From: Paenibacillus sp. J31TS4
GTDB lineage: Bacteria > Bacillota > Bacilli > Paenibacillales > NBRC-103111
Direction: 5' to 3'
Length of the DNA stretch: 64,000 nt
NCBI RefSeq assembly: GCF_018403265.1
Contig: NZ_BOSI01000001.1
Coordinates: 1,302,001-1,366,000 of the forward strand
Shown: positions 25,936 to 33,975 of the stretch, in pieces
Numbering within the stretch: the stretch's first letter is position 1
Layout of the letters: every line of letters starts with the position of its first letter
The notes under the pieces: model-generated
Told to the model about the DNA's origin: nothing
The model's input: the letters and a program-made list of their open reading frames with translations, nothing else
The model's database searches: none
Translations under genes and position numbers: made by a program

Positions 25936-27699
25936 TTGAGTACCGGCAAGCGCAGCGTGATCGCTTTGGTCAAACGACCGGGCTTTCGCGGTTTCCTTGC
26001 TCTATGCAGCAAGTATAAGAAGCTGTACCTGCTCGTCGTCCTGCTCCAAGCAGCGGGAACCGGCTGCACGCTGTTGATAGCCGAATGGAGCCGGCGGCTG
26101 TTCGACGGAGGCACCTCCTTGACCATCCCCGAGACGATCCGGCTCTTGGCCGGGCTGTTCGGCTTCGTTGCAGGCGGTCTCCTGCTCGCTCTAGCGGCTC
26201 GGATCGGCAACCAGATCATTAACACCAACGTCGTGTATGCGATGAGACAGATGGTGCTCACCCGGCTGACCCAGCTGTCGTTAAGCTACCACGAGCGCAG
26301 GCACAGCTCGGAGTCCAATCATCTATTGTTCGGAGAGCTGGAGCTGGTCAAACAATTTCTCGTCTTCGATGTGCTCCGGCTTCTCTCGCTCCCTCTCGCG
26401 TTTTTGTCCGTGGGCGTCTACTTGCTGACCGTCCAGCCGATGCTGGGCATCGTTGCGCTTCTTGTCGGGCCTCTGCAGCTGATCAGCAATCTGGTGATCA
26501 AGGAATCGTTCAAGGATCTCGTGGCGAAGCAGCAGCAGTGGGGGAGCAAAGTATTCTTCCATATGGGAGAAGCTCTTGCCGGGATGCGGGAAATTAAAAT
26601 GAACCGGCTGGAGCCGTCGGTGCTGACCAAATTCCGGGCCGTCTGCGAGGAGAGTATCCGACTATGGATTTCCATTGAGAAGATGGAGGCAGTCCGAGAG
26701 CTGATCCGTGCCATTCCGGACCGATTGGGGTATCTGATCGGCATGACTGTCGGAGGTATCCTTTTGGTGAATGGGGAGATTGGGGCGGGGGCACTGGTCG
26801 CTTTTTTGACCTTGCTGGACAAAGCCTCCGAGCCGTTCACCAGCCTGGTCCGTATTCTTCAATCGCTGCAAAAAGTGACGACTGGCGCGGAAAAGCTGCT
26901 CGCTCTAATGGAGTCGGAGCCTGAGCAGATGGAGCGGGGCGTTTGCCTGCCCGACGCTCCGCCTTCCCTGACGTTTGAACAGGTTTCTTTCGCCTACGAG
27001 GAAGACTTACCCGTCCTGAACGCGGTTAGCTTTCATGTTCCGGCAGGCCGGACGCTTGCGCTTGTCGGACCTAGCGGGAGCGGAAAGAGTACGCTGGTCA
27101 AGCTGCTCTACCGGTTCTATGAACCGACGGCAGGGAGGATCCTATGGAACGGCATTCCTCTCTCCTCCTGCTCCCTGCATAAGCTGCGCGAGAATCTGGC
27201 GATGGTGGCGCAGGACGTCTACCTGTTCGACGGGACCGTGCGGGACAATATCGCCATCGGCGTGTCCGAGGCGGACGGATCGGCGGTCGAACGAGCGGCC
27301 GAGCTCTCGCAGTCGGCTTCGTTCATCCGCCGGCTGCCGGACGGCTTCGAGACGCGGGTCGGCGAACGGGGGATTCGGCTGTCCCAAGGGCAGAAGCAGC
27401 GGATCGCCATCGCGCGCGCCGTTCTGCGCCGCGCTCCTCTGCTGATCCTTGACGAGCCGACCTCCTCGCTTGATCTCGAGACGGAGGAATGGGTTCAGCG
27501 GGACCTGAACAAATGGGCGGCAGGCAGCACCAAGCTCGTCATCGCGCATCGCTTGTCGACGATCCGGCACGCGGACCTGGTGTTGTTTTTGGAGGATGGG
27601 GAGGTCAGAGAGTTCGGGCCGCCTGACGAGCTGCTGCAGAGGAACGGCCGTTTCGCCGCTTACTGGCGAAAGCAGGAGATCCCGCACTTTGCTCGTTGA
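25936..27699 (+). CDS. ABC exporter, fused membrane and ATPase domains
   Basis: This 587-residue half-transporter has six predicted membrane segments in the first 320 residues. The ATPase domain follows, with Walker A GPSGSGKST, Q-loop AMVAQDVYLFDG, signature LSQGQKQRIAIARA, Walker B LLILDEPTSSLD and H-loop IAHRLST. This is the type IV exporter layout; it should dimerise and export a lipid, peptide or drug. The start is a TTG at 25936, placed after GGGGGACG; no in-frame ATG gives the family N-terminus. It is a single gene, and the substrate cannot be inferred. Confidence 0.93.
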   Translation: MSTGKRSVIALVKRPGFRGFLALCSKYKKLYLLVVLLQAAGTGCTLLIAEWSRRLFDGGTSLTIPETIRLLAGLFGFVAGGLLLALAARIGNQIINTNVVYAMRQMVLTRLTQLSLSYHERRHSSESNHLLFGELELVKQFLVFDVLRLLSLPLAFLSVGVYLLTVQPMLGIVALLVGPLQLISNLVIKESFKDLVAKQQQWGSKVFFHMGEALAGMREIKMNRLEPSVLTKFRAVCEESIRLWISIEKMEAVRELIRAIPDRLGYLIGMTVGGILLVNGEIGAGALVAFLTLLDKASEPFTSLVRILQSLQKVTTGAEKLLALMESEPEQMERGVCLPDAPPSLTFEQVSFAYEEDLPVLNAVSFHVPAGRTLALVGPSGSGKSTLVKLLYRFYEPTAGRILWNGIPLSSCSLHKLRENLAMVAQDVYLFDGTVRDNIAIGVSEADGSAVERAAELSQSASFIRRLPDGFETRVGERGIRLSQGQKQRIAIARAVLRRAPLLILDEPTSSLDLETEEWVQRDLNKWAAGSTKLVIAHRLSTIRHADLVLFLEDGEVREFGPPDELLQRNGRFAAYWRKQEIPHFAR

Positions 27700-27768
27700 A
27701 AGGGACCTTTACAGCGCCGATGAGGGACGCCTATACTAACTAACAATCCCTGGAAAGGAGCGCTATCC

Positions 27769-28323
27769 ATGAAGCTGGAAACGGAGAGGTTGATCCTGCG
27801 CGAGTTTGCGCTGGAGGATGTGGCGGCCGTCCATAGCTATGCCGGCAACCCGCTGGTCGCCGCCCATATGATCTGGGGCCCCAACACAGAGCAGGAGACG
27901 TTCGCGTTCGTCTGCCGGACGATCGAGATGAGGGAGCGGGAGCCCCGGGTCGACTACGAGCTGGCGCTCGAGCGCAAGGAGGACGGGGTCGTAATCGGCG
28001 GCTGCGGCTTCCACCTGTCGGAGCCCCGGCAGGCGGAGATCGGCTACTGCCTGCATCCGGCTTACTGGCGTCAGGGGTACGCCTCCGAAGCGGCGGCAGC
28101 GCTCCTCGCGTATGGCTTCGGCGAGCACGGCCTGCATCGTATCTTCGCCACTTGCCGGCCGGCCAATATCGGCTCGGCCAAGGTGATGGAGGCCGTCGGC
28201 ATGACCTATGAGGGGCGTCTGAAGGAGCATATGTGGCATAAGGGCGCCTGGCACGATTCGCTGCTGTACGCCATTCTTGAGCAGGATTACCGGCCGCGGA
28301 GCCGGCCAGGCGACGCTACTTGA
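27769..28323 (+). CDS. RimJ/RimL-type N-acetyltransferase
   Basis: This 184-residue GNAT protein starts with the family pattern LETERLILREFALEDVAAVHSYAGNP. Motif A is GYCLHPAYWRQGYASEAAAALLAYGF and the C-terminal motif is HRIFATCRPANIGSAKVMEAVGMTYEGRLKEH. This group acetylates N-terminal or side-chain amines of proteins or small molecules. AAAGGAG precedes the ATG. Its last eight bases overlap the convergent AIM24-family gene, so the two 3' ends are interlocked. Confidence 0.92.
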   Translation: MKLETERLILREFALEDVAAVHSYAGNPLVAAHMIWGPNTEQETFAFVCRTIEMREREPRVDYELALERKEDGVVIGGCGFHLSEPRQAEIGYCLHPAYWRQGYASEAAAALLAYGFGEHGLHRIFATCRPANIGSAKVMEAVGMTYEGRLKEHMWHKGAWHDSLLYAILEQDYRPRSRPGDAT

Positions 28324-29020
28324 TGAAGACGCTGCCGAACGGGATGACCTCTCTCAGAATGCGGCGCAGGACGCCGTCCTCCCGCATCTGGCTCTCCAGC
28401 GAGGGATCCGCGAGACCGGTCTGCACGAGTACGCTGCCGGTGCCCGTCACCTTCCATTGGTAGTTCATATGCTGGGCGGCGAGCGCGTTGCCGTAGACGC
28501 ACAGCTCGAGACGGGCGTCCTCCGGATAGGCCATCAAGGAGCCGAGGTCGACATGGAGCGGCTCCTCCGGCACAAGCGGCATCTCCATGACGGCACCCTG
28601 GGCGACCATGCCGACAACGCCCGCTCCGCGGAACCGCATGCGCGCCCATTCCCGGGTGGCGAGCAGCTGGGGCAACCGCTGCAGCATGCTCTTCATCTCG
28701 AGACCCGACGAGTAGAACAAGACATGGCGAACCGGCACGAGAAGGGACTCTCCCTCCTGCAGCCGGACGCCGTAATACGTATAGCCCGGCGGGACCGCCA
28801 GCATCGCCGTACACGGCCCCGTCAGGTCCGACTGAATGATCTTCTTCTTGCGGTACATGCCCTTCCAGTCGAGCAGCCGGTCCTCCCGCTGCCCCGAGCT
28901 TCCTCGGAACGCCGCGATCAGGCGCGGACGGAGCACATGCAGCCGCTCTCCCGCCTCCAGCCTCGCCTGGACCCCTTGGGCGGCGGAGGTTCCTCCCGCC
29001 GATTCGGTGCGGATGTTCAT
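28316..29020 (-). CDS. AIM24-family protein
   Basis: This 234-residue protein resembles the AIM24/TIGR00266 family of beta-rich proteins. The supporting pattern is repeated short beta strands, ESLLVPVRHVLFYSSGLEMKS, FRGAGVVGMVAQGAVMEMPL and, near the end, the TGLADPSLES turn. The bacterial function is unknown. AGGAGGAAGG precedes the ATG. It is followed (in transcription) by the convergent acetyltransferase gene and preceded, 20 bases away, by a small coiled-coil gene that probably shares its transcript. Confidence 0.6.
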   Translation of the reverse strand: MNIRTESAGGTSAAQGVQARLEAGERLHVLRPRLIAAFRGSSGQREDRLLDWKGMYRKKKIIQSDLTGPCTAMLAVPPGYTYYGVRLQEGESLLVPVRHVLFYSSGLEMKSMLQRLPQLLATREWARMRFRGAGVVGMVAQGAVMEMPLVPEEPLHVDLGSLMAYPEDARLELCVYGNALAAQHMNYQWKVTGTGSVLVQTGLADPSLESQMREDGVLRRILREVIPFGSVFIK

Positions 29021-29039
29021 GCGCCTTCCTCCTGTCTGT

Positions 29040-29498
29040 CTAATGCCTGCTGCGAAGGGCGACGCGGGCGAGCCGGCCGAGCAGAAAATAGCCGGCGGCG
29101 AGCCCAGCGACCGTCAGAACGATCGTCCGGATTCGGGACGCCTTCTCCCGCCGCGCTTCCTCGCTCGTCCTGAGCTCGTCCACCATGGAAGCCAGCTCGC
29201 GGTTTTTCTGCTGCAGCCGTTCGTTCTCTTCAAGCAGCTGCCGCTGGGAGGCAGCCATCTGATCGGCCGCCTGCCGCGCGGCCTCCAGCTCCTCCATGGA
29301 ACGCTGAACCTGTCCCTGCACTTCCTGGTAGCTGTCTCTCATTCGGTCGACCTCCTGCGGCAGCTGGAAGAATCCCTTCACCCGGTCAACGACCCCCGCC
29401 TGGGCGGGCGCCGCGCCGGCTGTCAGCAGAACCCCCGCCGCCAGCAGCACGGCCGCCGGCTTCCAAACCCGGCGCCCCGTTCGCGTCGCTTGTCTCAT
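29040..29498 (-). CDS. Small exported coiled-coil protein with C-terminal membrane segment
   Basis: I do not recognise this 152-residue protein. It has a basic N-terminus and hydrophobic signal segment (about 14-30, ending AAPAQA), a coiled coil from about 45 to 115 (repeated QVQRSMEELEAARQAADQ and LEENERLQQKNRELASM), then a hydrophobic stretch TIVLTVAGLAAGYFLLGRL that could anchor it in the membrane, and a basic tail. AAGGAGG precedes the ATG. It lies upstream of the AIM24-family gene. An envelope spacer or anchor role is possible but unproved. Confidence 0.75.
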   Translation of the reverse strand: MRQATRTGRRVWKPAAVLLAAGVLLTAGAAPAQAGVVDRVKGFFQLPQEVDRMRDSYQEVQGQVQRSMEELEAARQAADQMAASQRQLLEENERLQQKNRELASMVDELRTSEEARREKASRIRTIVLTVAGLAAGYFLLGRLARVALRSRH

Positions 29499-29691
29499 TC
29501 TCCCAGCCTCCTTCTTCTCGGTCTCTCTATCTGTTTACCCGCTCGAAGCGGCTTCTTCTCTCTTACGCTGCTTGTCCCCGGATCGTTTCACGCTGGGCAG
29601 GCAGCGTTCGTCTAGCACGTCTCTCTTCCTTTTTATCTGGAAGACGCATATGTCCGCCTCTCTCGCAATATAGTACTTAGTAGGCGAGGCT

Positions 29692-30336
29692 CTACTCGCC
29701 GGCTCCGAGACGGCGGCGGTAGTAGTAATAGGAGCTGCCTGTCGACAGGACGAGCACGGCGATCGTCACACTGGCCGTCACCCATACGCGGGCGTCATGC
29801 CCGAGGAACGATCCGAGAATGAGCAGCAGGCCGCCGGCGGCGAACAGCTTGCCACTGAGTGCGTGCGTCCGGCTCCAGACGTCTTCGCTTGCGAGCGACC
29901 AGGGCGTCCGAATGCCGAAGACGTGATTCGGCTTCACCTTGGGCAGATAGATGCCGAGCAGCAAAAAGAGGATACCGAGCAGAATCGGCAGGACGAGCGT
30001 CATGTCCTTCATGTAGCCGACCGCATAGGAAAGCGTCAGCAGATGAATGAAGAACAGACAGCCCAGCACCCCGTTCAGCAGCGCGTCCAGTCCGTCTTCG
30101 GGCGGCGTCTGGCTGTTCCGCCTGGCCTCCATAGCCGGGAGCAGACGAAGCAGCACAAAGGTTAGCACCATCAGAAACGGCGTGAAAAAAGCCCCGAACT
30201 GGCGCGACGAGTACCCGTTCGGCTCGCCGGAGAAGCTCCAATGCGTCGGAATGCGGTCGGGCAGCTGCGGAAAAAACCAAATGCCGGCGGCCAGGGCCGC
30301 AGCCAGCAGGACGACAGGCAGAACCCATTTGGTCAT
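29692..30336 (-). CDS. sdpI: SdpI-family immunity/sensor membrane protein
   Basis: This 214-residue membrane protein has about six hydrophobic segments. An N-terminal DUF1648 module carries the pattern IPTHWSFSGEPNGYSSR, and the SdpI signature KPNHVFGIRTPWSLASEDVW is followed by RTHALSGKLF. In B. subtilis SdpI protects against the SdpC toxin and holds the repressor SdpR at the membrane when toxin is present. Its start overlaps the repressor stop by four bases, as in the classical pair. No sdpABC toxin genes are in the window, so this could be an orphan immunity or stress-response unit. Confidence 0.9.
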   Translation of the reverse strand: MTKWVLPVVLLAAALAAGIWFFPQLPDRIPTHWSFSGEPNGYSSRQFGAFFTPFLMVLTFVLLRLLPAMEARRNSQTPPEDGLDALLNGVLGCLFFIHLLTLSYAVGYMKDMTLVLPILLGILFLLLGIYLPKVKPNHVFGIRTPWSLASEDVWSRTHALSGKLFAAGGLLLILGSFLGHDARVWVTASVTIAVLVLSTGSSYYYYRRRLGAGE

Positions 30337-30614
30337 GGTGATCGCTCTCCTTCCCTAAGCTCGAATGGAAGAATCCAACCGAGAAGATCTTGCAGCACCG
30401 ACTTGTTCAAGGAATAGCAGATATGCTGGCCCCGCCGCTCGTCCTGCACCAGACCTGCCTGCTTCAGCTGGCTCAGGTGGTGCGAGATGCTAGGCTTCGT
30501 CATGGCGAAACGGTCCGCAATTTCGCCGGCCGTCAGCTCCCCCTGACGCAGCATCTCGAGAATCATCCGGCGGGTCGGATCCGCCAAAGCTTTGAAAATG
30601 GCATTAAGAGGCAC
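30333..30614 (-). CDS. sdpR: SdpR-like ArsR-family autorepressor
   Basis: This 93-residue winged-helix repressor shows ALADPTRRMILEMLRQGELTAGEIADRF and a recognition helix in MTKPSISHHLSQLKQAGLV, followed by the wing ERRGQHICYSLN. It has no metal-binding cysteine pair, as expected for SdpR-type members that respond to a membrane partner. The GTG start at 30614 follows AAGGTG. A perfect palindromic operator lies immediately upstream, so it should repress its own operon with sdpI. Confidence 0.92.
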   Translation of the reverse strand: MPLNAIFKALADPTRRMILEMLRQGELTAGEIADRFAMTKPSISHHLSQLKQAGLVQDERRGQHICYSLNKSVLQDLLGWILPFELREGERSP

Positions 30615-30641
30615 GGTTCACCTTCTTTCGGCATGTCCGCC

Positions 30642-30677
30642 TTTTAATTAGACAATTACCTAAATATCTAATTAAAA
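30642..30677 (-). promoter_or_regulatory. Palindromic operator for the SdpR-like repressor
   Basis: The arms TTTTAATTAGA (30642-30652) and TCTAATTAAAA (30667-30677) are perfect reverse complements, 11 bases each with a 14-base spacer. The site lies 28 to 63 bases before the repressor start in an AT-rich island, where a promoter is expected. Confidence 0.75.
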
Positions 30678-30760
30678 TTATACTAGTAATTCCTGCTGTT
30701 GGAAAGAGGGGAGAAAAGAAAGAGAACGGAGGGCCGTGTGCTTTCGTCCAAAAATTTGAT

Positions 30761-30766
30761 TATAAT
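30761..30766 (+). promoter_or_regulatory. -10 box of the orphan histidine kinase gene
   Basis: A perfect TATAAT lies 67 bases before the chosen kinase start. The -35 region is poor, so an activator may be needed. The ATG at 30773 would be almost leaderless, which argues for the downstream start at 30833. Confidence 0.45.
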
Positions 30767-30832
30767 AGGACAATGGCCAAGCCGCCTGCGCGGCAACTTC
30801 GCGCATTATCCGAAAGCAAGAGGACCGCTTCC

Positions 30833-32302
30833 ATGGAATTCGCCAAGCTGTTCTTCGCGAACATCAGCACTCTGTTCACGCTTACTTATCTGGCCAATCT
30901 GGCCCATAAATATATGATGGTTCGCCTCCCGGCCGAGCTGCGCCGGGCCGCGTTCGTTTTGCTGGCCGTCTTGGCCGGCTGGACCTCAATCTACTACGGC
31001 AACAATCTGTTTCCCGGCGTGATCTTCGACCTTCGCTTCATCCCGATTATTGTCGCGCCGCTGTTCGTCCGAAGCCCGCTCGAGATCGTCTCGATCGGCG
31101 TCGGGATCGGGCTCGCCAGGCTTTCGTTCGGGCTCAATTACGCCGCGTGGGTGGGAGCGCTCAATCCGATTCTGCTGAGCCTGCTGTGCGCCTATCTGAA
31201 CAACCGGTTTCTCCGGGAGCAGCGATCGTTCTTCTACCGGATGTCCCTGATCGCCCTGGCCGTTAATCTGCTGAATGTGATCGTCCTTGCGACGATCGGC
31301 GTTCTGCCCGCTGCAGTCTATCTCAGCACCGTCGTCCCTCATACGTTCCCGCTCTGCCTGTTCTTTTCGTTCTTCTTCGTCTTCCTGCTGAGAGACTTCC
31401 AGAAAGACTATATCCGATCGGTCGAGCTGAACGCCGCGAATCGGAAGCTGGAGCAGCAGCTGCGGATCATCCGGGAAGGGACGGACGAGCTGATGAAGAC
31501 GAAGGGAGAGCTCGAGAAGAAGGCGAGCGAGCTGGAGCTCAGCTCCAAGTACAAATCCGAATTTCTCTCGACTATCTCGCACGAGCTGCGCACGCCGCTC
31601 AACAGCGTGTTGGTGCTCTCCGAGATGCTCGCCGAAAACCAGAGCGGAGGCCTGAACGCCGAGGAGCTGCAGTTCGCTTCCATCATTCATACTTCGGGGA
31701 AGGAAATGCTGGAGATGGTCACCTCGCTGCTGGACCTGACCAACGTCGAGGCGGGCAAGCTGCTCGCGGAGCCCGGAGAGGTCAATATGGGGGAGCTTCA
31801 GGCGGTGCTGGGCCGGCTGTATGCGCCGGTCGCGGCCGAGAAGAGAATTCTATACGAGGTAGAGGCGTATCCTGGCCTGCCGGCCATTCTGCCGACCGAC
31901 GAAAGAAAGCTCCAGCAGATTCTGAAGAATCTGATCTCCAACGCGTTCAAGTTCATCGAGTCGGGCTTTGTCCGGCTGACGATCCGTCCCGCCAGCCCGC
32001 TCGAAGTGCTGCGAACGGAGAGCGAGCGCCCGATCGGCGAGTGGATCGCCTTCTCGGTCGCCGACTCCGGGCCCGGAATTCCGGCCGAGCAGCAATCGCT
32101 GATCTTTGAAGCGTTCCGGCAGGGAGACGGCGCCCTGACCCGGCGTTACGGCGGCATCGGGCTCGGCCTATCGGTCGCCCGTGAATTTGCCCGGCTGCTC
32201 GGCGGCTTCATTCGGCTCGAGAGCGAGCCGGGGAGGGGGAGCGTCTTCACGCTCTACCTGCCGCGGTTTACTCTCGAGCCGCCGAAGTCGCCCGCGGGCT
32301 GA
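30833..32302 (+). CDS. Orphan sensor histidine kinase with multi-TM input domain
   Basis: This 489-residue kinase begins with five or six membrane segments (about 1-190) of the 5TM-LYT style, including FDLRFIPIIVAPLFVRSP. A coiled linker follows (about 195-240), then HisKA with the phospho-acceptor in STISHELRTPLNSVL, and an ATPase domain with the N box LQQILKNLISNAFKF, G1 DSGPGIP and G2 GGIGLGLSVA. The start at 30833 follows an AGAGGA site; an ATG 60 bases earlier is less likely. No response regulator gene is adjacent, so its partner lies elsewhere. LytS-type input domains respond to membrane or small-molecule signals. Confidence 0.9.
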   Translation: MEFAKLFFANISTLFTLTYLANLAHKYMMVRLPAELRRAAFVLLAVLAGWTSIYYGNNLFPGVIFDLRFIPIIVAPLFVRSPLEIVSIGVGIGLARLSFGLNYAAWVGALNPILLSLLCAYLNNRFLREQRSFFYRMSLIALAVNLLNVIVLATIGVLPAAVYLSTVVPHTFPLCLFFSFFFVFLLRDFQKDYIRSVELNAANRKLEQQLRIIREGTDELMKTKGELEKKASELELSSKYKSEFLSTISHELRTPLNSVLVLSEMLAENQSGGLNAEELQFASIIHTSGKEMLEMVTSLLDLTNVEAGKLLAEPGEVNMGELQAVLGRLYAPVAAEKRILYEVEAYPGLPAILPTDERKLQQILKNLISNAFKFIESGFVRLTIRPASPLEVLRTESERPIGEWIAFSVADSGPGIPAEQQSLIFEAFRQGDGALTRRYGGIGLGLSVAREFARLLGGFIRLESEPGRGSVFTLYLPRFTLEPPKSPAG

Positions 32303-32325
32303 GCCCTTCGCGATGCCGCAGCGCC

Positions 32326-32365
32326 AAACCAAAGAAGCCATCCGGGGGGATGGCTTCTTTGGTTT
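32326..32365. terminator. Bidirectional terminator between kinase and phosphoesterase genes
   Basis: An 18-base perfect stem (AAACCAAAGAAGCCATCC and its complement) with a GGGG loop lies between two convergent genes. T-rich stretches on both strands are part of the stem. Confidence 0.75.
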
Positions 32366-32375
32366 GGGGGTTCCG

Positions 32376-33233
32376 CTAGCCGGAAGGAGAGTCCGGCACG
32401 AGCCGGTAGACCGCAAGCTCCGGCGGACAGTGGAGGCGCAGCGGGAGATGGACGGTGCCAAGCCCCCGCGAGATGCCGAAGCGTCCGCCGTCCGGCAGCA
32501 AGCGCGTGCCGATATGGTACCGTCCGTAGGCGCTTAGCGTGCGACCGAAGGGCCGGATTTGACCGCCGTGCGTATGTCCCGCCAGCAGCAAGTCGAAGGG
32601 AAGCCTCCGTTCCTTAATGCCCTTAATAATCGACGGACTGTGAGCCAGCATAAGCAGGAAGGCGGGAGGAGAGGAATCGCTCCCAAGGCCCGCACGGTGC
32701 CGAGTGACGTCTGCCGGTGAAGGAAAGCGCGCCAAGCTGTACAGCGAGTTGTCGAAGCCATAGACGGCGATCCGGCCGCCGCCCGCCTCGAGCTCCGTCC
32801 ATTGATTGGCGAGCACCCGGAGTCCCGCCGATGCGATCTGCTCGAGCGCTCGGTCACCGTCAACCGGACGCTTGCGGAGCACCCCGGTCGCTTCTTCACG
32901 CTCATAATTGCCCGGAACGAACAGGACGGGGAGTGGGCTCCGGACGCGGCGCAGCTCCTTGAGTACGGCCGGCAAGTCTGCTTGTCGGGAAGCCAAATCC
33001 CCGGTCACGACGACGAGATCCGGCTTTTGCCGGTTGACCAGGTCGGCCAGCCTGCCGTTCAAGTAACGGAGCCGACCGTGGAGATCGGTCACCTGTACGA
33101 TTGTCACCGGCTCGCGCACCGAGGCGGAAGGGAGGGTGCAGCGCGTCACCCTAACATACAGCGTGCCCGACAGCCAGACGACCGCAGAGGCTGCAAGTGC
33201 CGCTCCTAGCGAGAGCGACAGCCAGATTCCCAT
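32376..33233 (-). CDS. Membrane-anchored metallophosphoesterase
   Basis: This 285-residue calcineurin-fold phosphoesterase shows the metal-binding motifs QVTDLHG, VVTGDLAS, VPGNYE (the usual GNHE with Tyr for His), LAHSP and LAGHTHGGQIRPFG. A hydrophobic segment at residues 2-24 probably anchors it in the membrane with the enzyme outside. It resembles the YaeI/YkuE group, some of which act on UDP-diacylglucosamine or cell-wall substrates. The start at 33233 follows AAAGGAG; the in-frame extension upstream is not supported. The Tyr in the GNHE motif deserves note. Confidence 0.88.
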   Translation of the reverse strand: MGIWLSLSLGAALAASAVVWLSGTLYVRVTRCTLPSASVREPVTIVQVTDLHGRLRYLNGRLADLVNRQKPDLVVVTGDLASRQADLPAVLKELRRVRSPLPVLFVPGNYEREEATGVLRKRPVDGDRALEQIASAGLRVLANQWTELEAGGGRIAVYGFDNSLYSLARFPSPADVTRHRAGLGSDSSPPAFLLMLAHSPSIIKGIKERRLPFDLLLAGHTHGGQIRPFGRTLSAYGRYHIGTRLLPDGGRFGISRGLGTVHLPLRLHCPPELAVYRLVPDSPSG

Positions 33234-33318
33234 TCCATCTACTCCTTTCCCGCAGGACAAAGCCTATCGAATCTATGAAAACCGTTTTCATACCAGCACA
33301 GCAGGTACGCAACGCAGT

Positions 33319-33588
33319 TTATCCGATCGGCTCCGGCTGCTCTTTTTTCTTCCGGTACAGCTCTACCATATTGTGTCTCACATTCTCCTCCCGCAGCCGC
33401 TCCTCCACGCGCGCGACTGTCTTCGCCAGCTCGTCCGCCACGCTGTCAGGAAGCTCCGCTTCTCCGACCGATTTGACGACGAACAGCAGGCACTGCAGCA
33501 TATCCTCCATCGCCCCGCTTTTCTCCCCGTTCAAGACCATATCCGTAAGCAGGACGAGATGCTCCAGCTGTTGCTGCGTAACCTTCAT
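33319..33588 (-). CDS. Hypothetical 89-residue helical protein
   Basis: I do not recognise this small, soluble, leucine- and glutamate-rich protein. It looks fully helical (LEHLVLLTDMVLNGEKSGAMEDMLQCLL, then ELAKTVARVEERLREENVRHNMVELYRKK). It has no membrane segment or signal. A GGAGGCAAGAG site precedes the ATG on the minus strand, and codon use resembles its neighbours, which supports it as a real gene. It may be cotranscribed with the downstream phosphoesterase, from which it is about 85 bases away. Confidence 0.65.
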   Translation of the reverse strand: MKVTQQQLEHLVLLTDMVLNGEKSGAMEDMLQCLLFVVKSVGEAELPDSVADELAKTVARVEERLREENVRHNMVELYRKKKEQPEPIG

Positions 33589-33975
33589 ATCTCTTGCCTC
33601 CGATCCCGCGCGGGCGGCCGGTCCTCTCCCTGACGGAAGTCCTGCCCGCGCGTCTAGGTAACGGGTCTATTATCCCAGTTTTGGAGTCTGGAGAAAAGAG
33701 GGAATTCTCCATTCTTCGCCAAAACTCGTCAGCGCTTCCCCCCTTCCTGCGTGCTCTGAACGAATCCTGGACGCTCTTCCCTCGGAAGACCCAACGGCCA
33801 GCCTAAACCGGCAAAACGGGGACTTGCGCAACCGCGGCCGCCGAAGTATGGTAAAGACGAACGAGGAAGCCGCGGGCTGCCCCCGATCCTAGTCCGCGGA
33901 CACAACTTCCTCCCGTCGGTTGAACCCCCAGCGGGCCCGCCGGCACCGATATGTTAAGCGAAAGGGGACATTCCC
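33589..33975. other. Intergenic region before the N-acetyltransferase
   Basis: About 390 bases lie between two divergent genes. I see no convincing gene or RNA. A weak promoter-like pair (TTGCGC, then TATGGT after 17 bases) lies near 33820-33850 on the plus strand, and a GAAAGGGG ribosome site precedes the gene at 33976. Confidence 0.5.
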
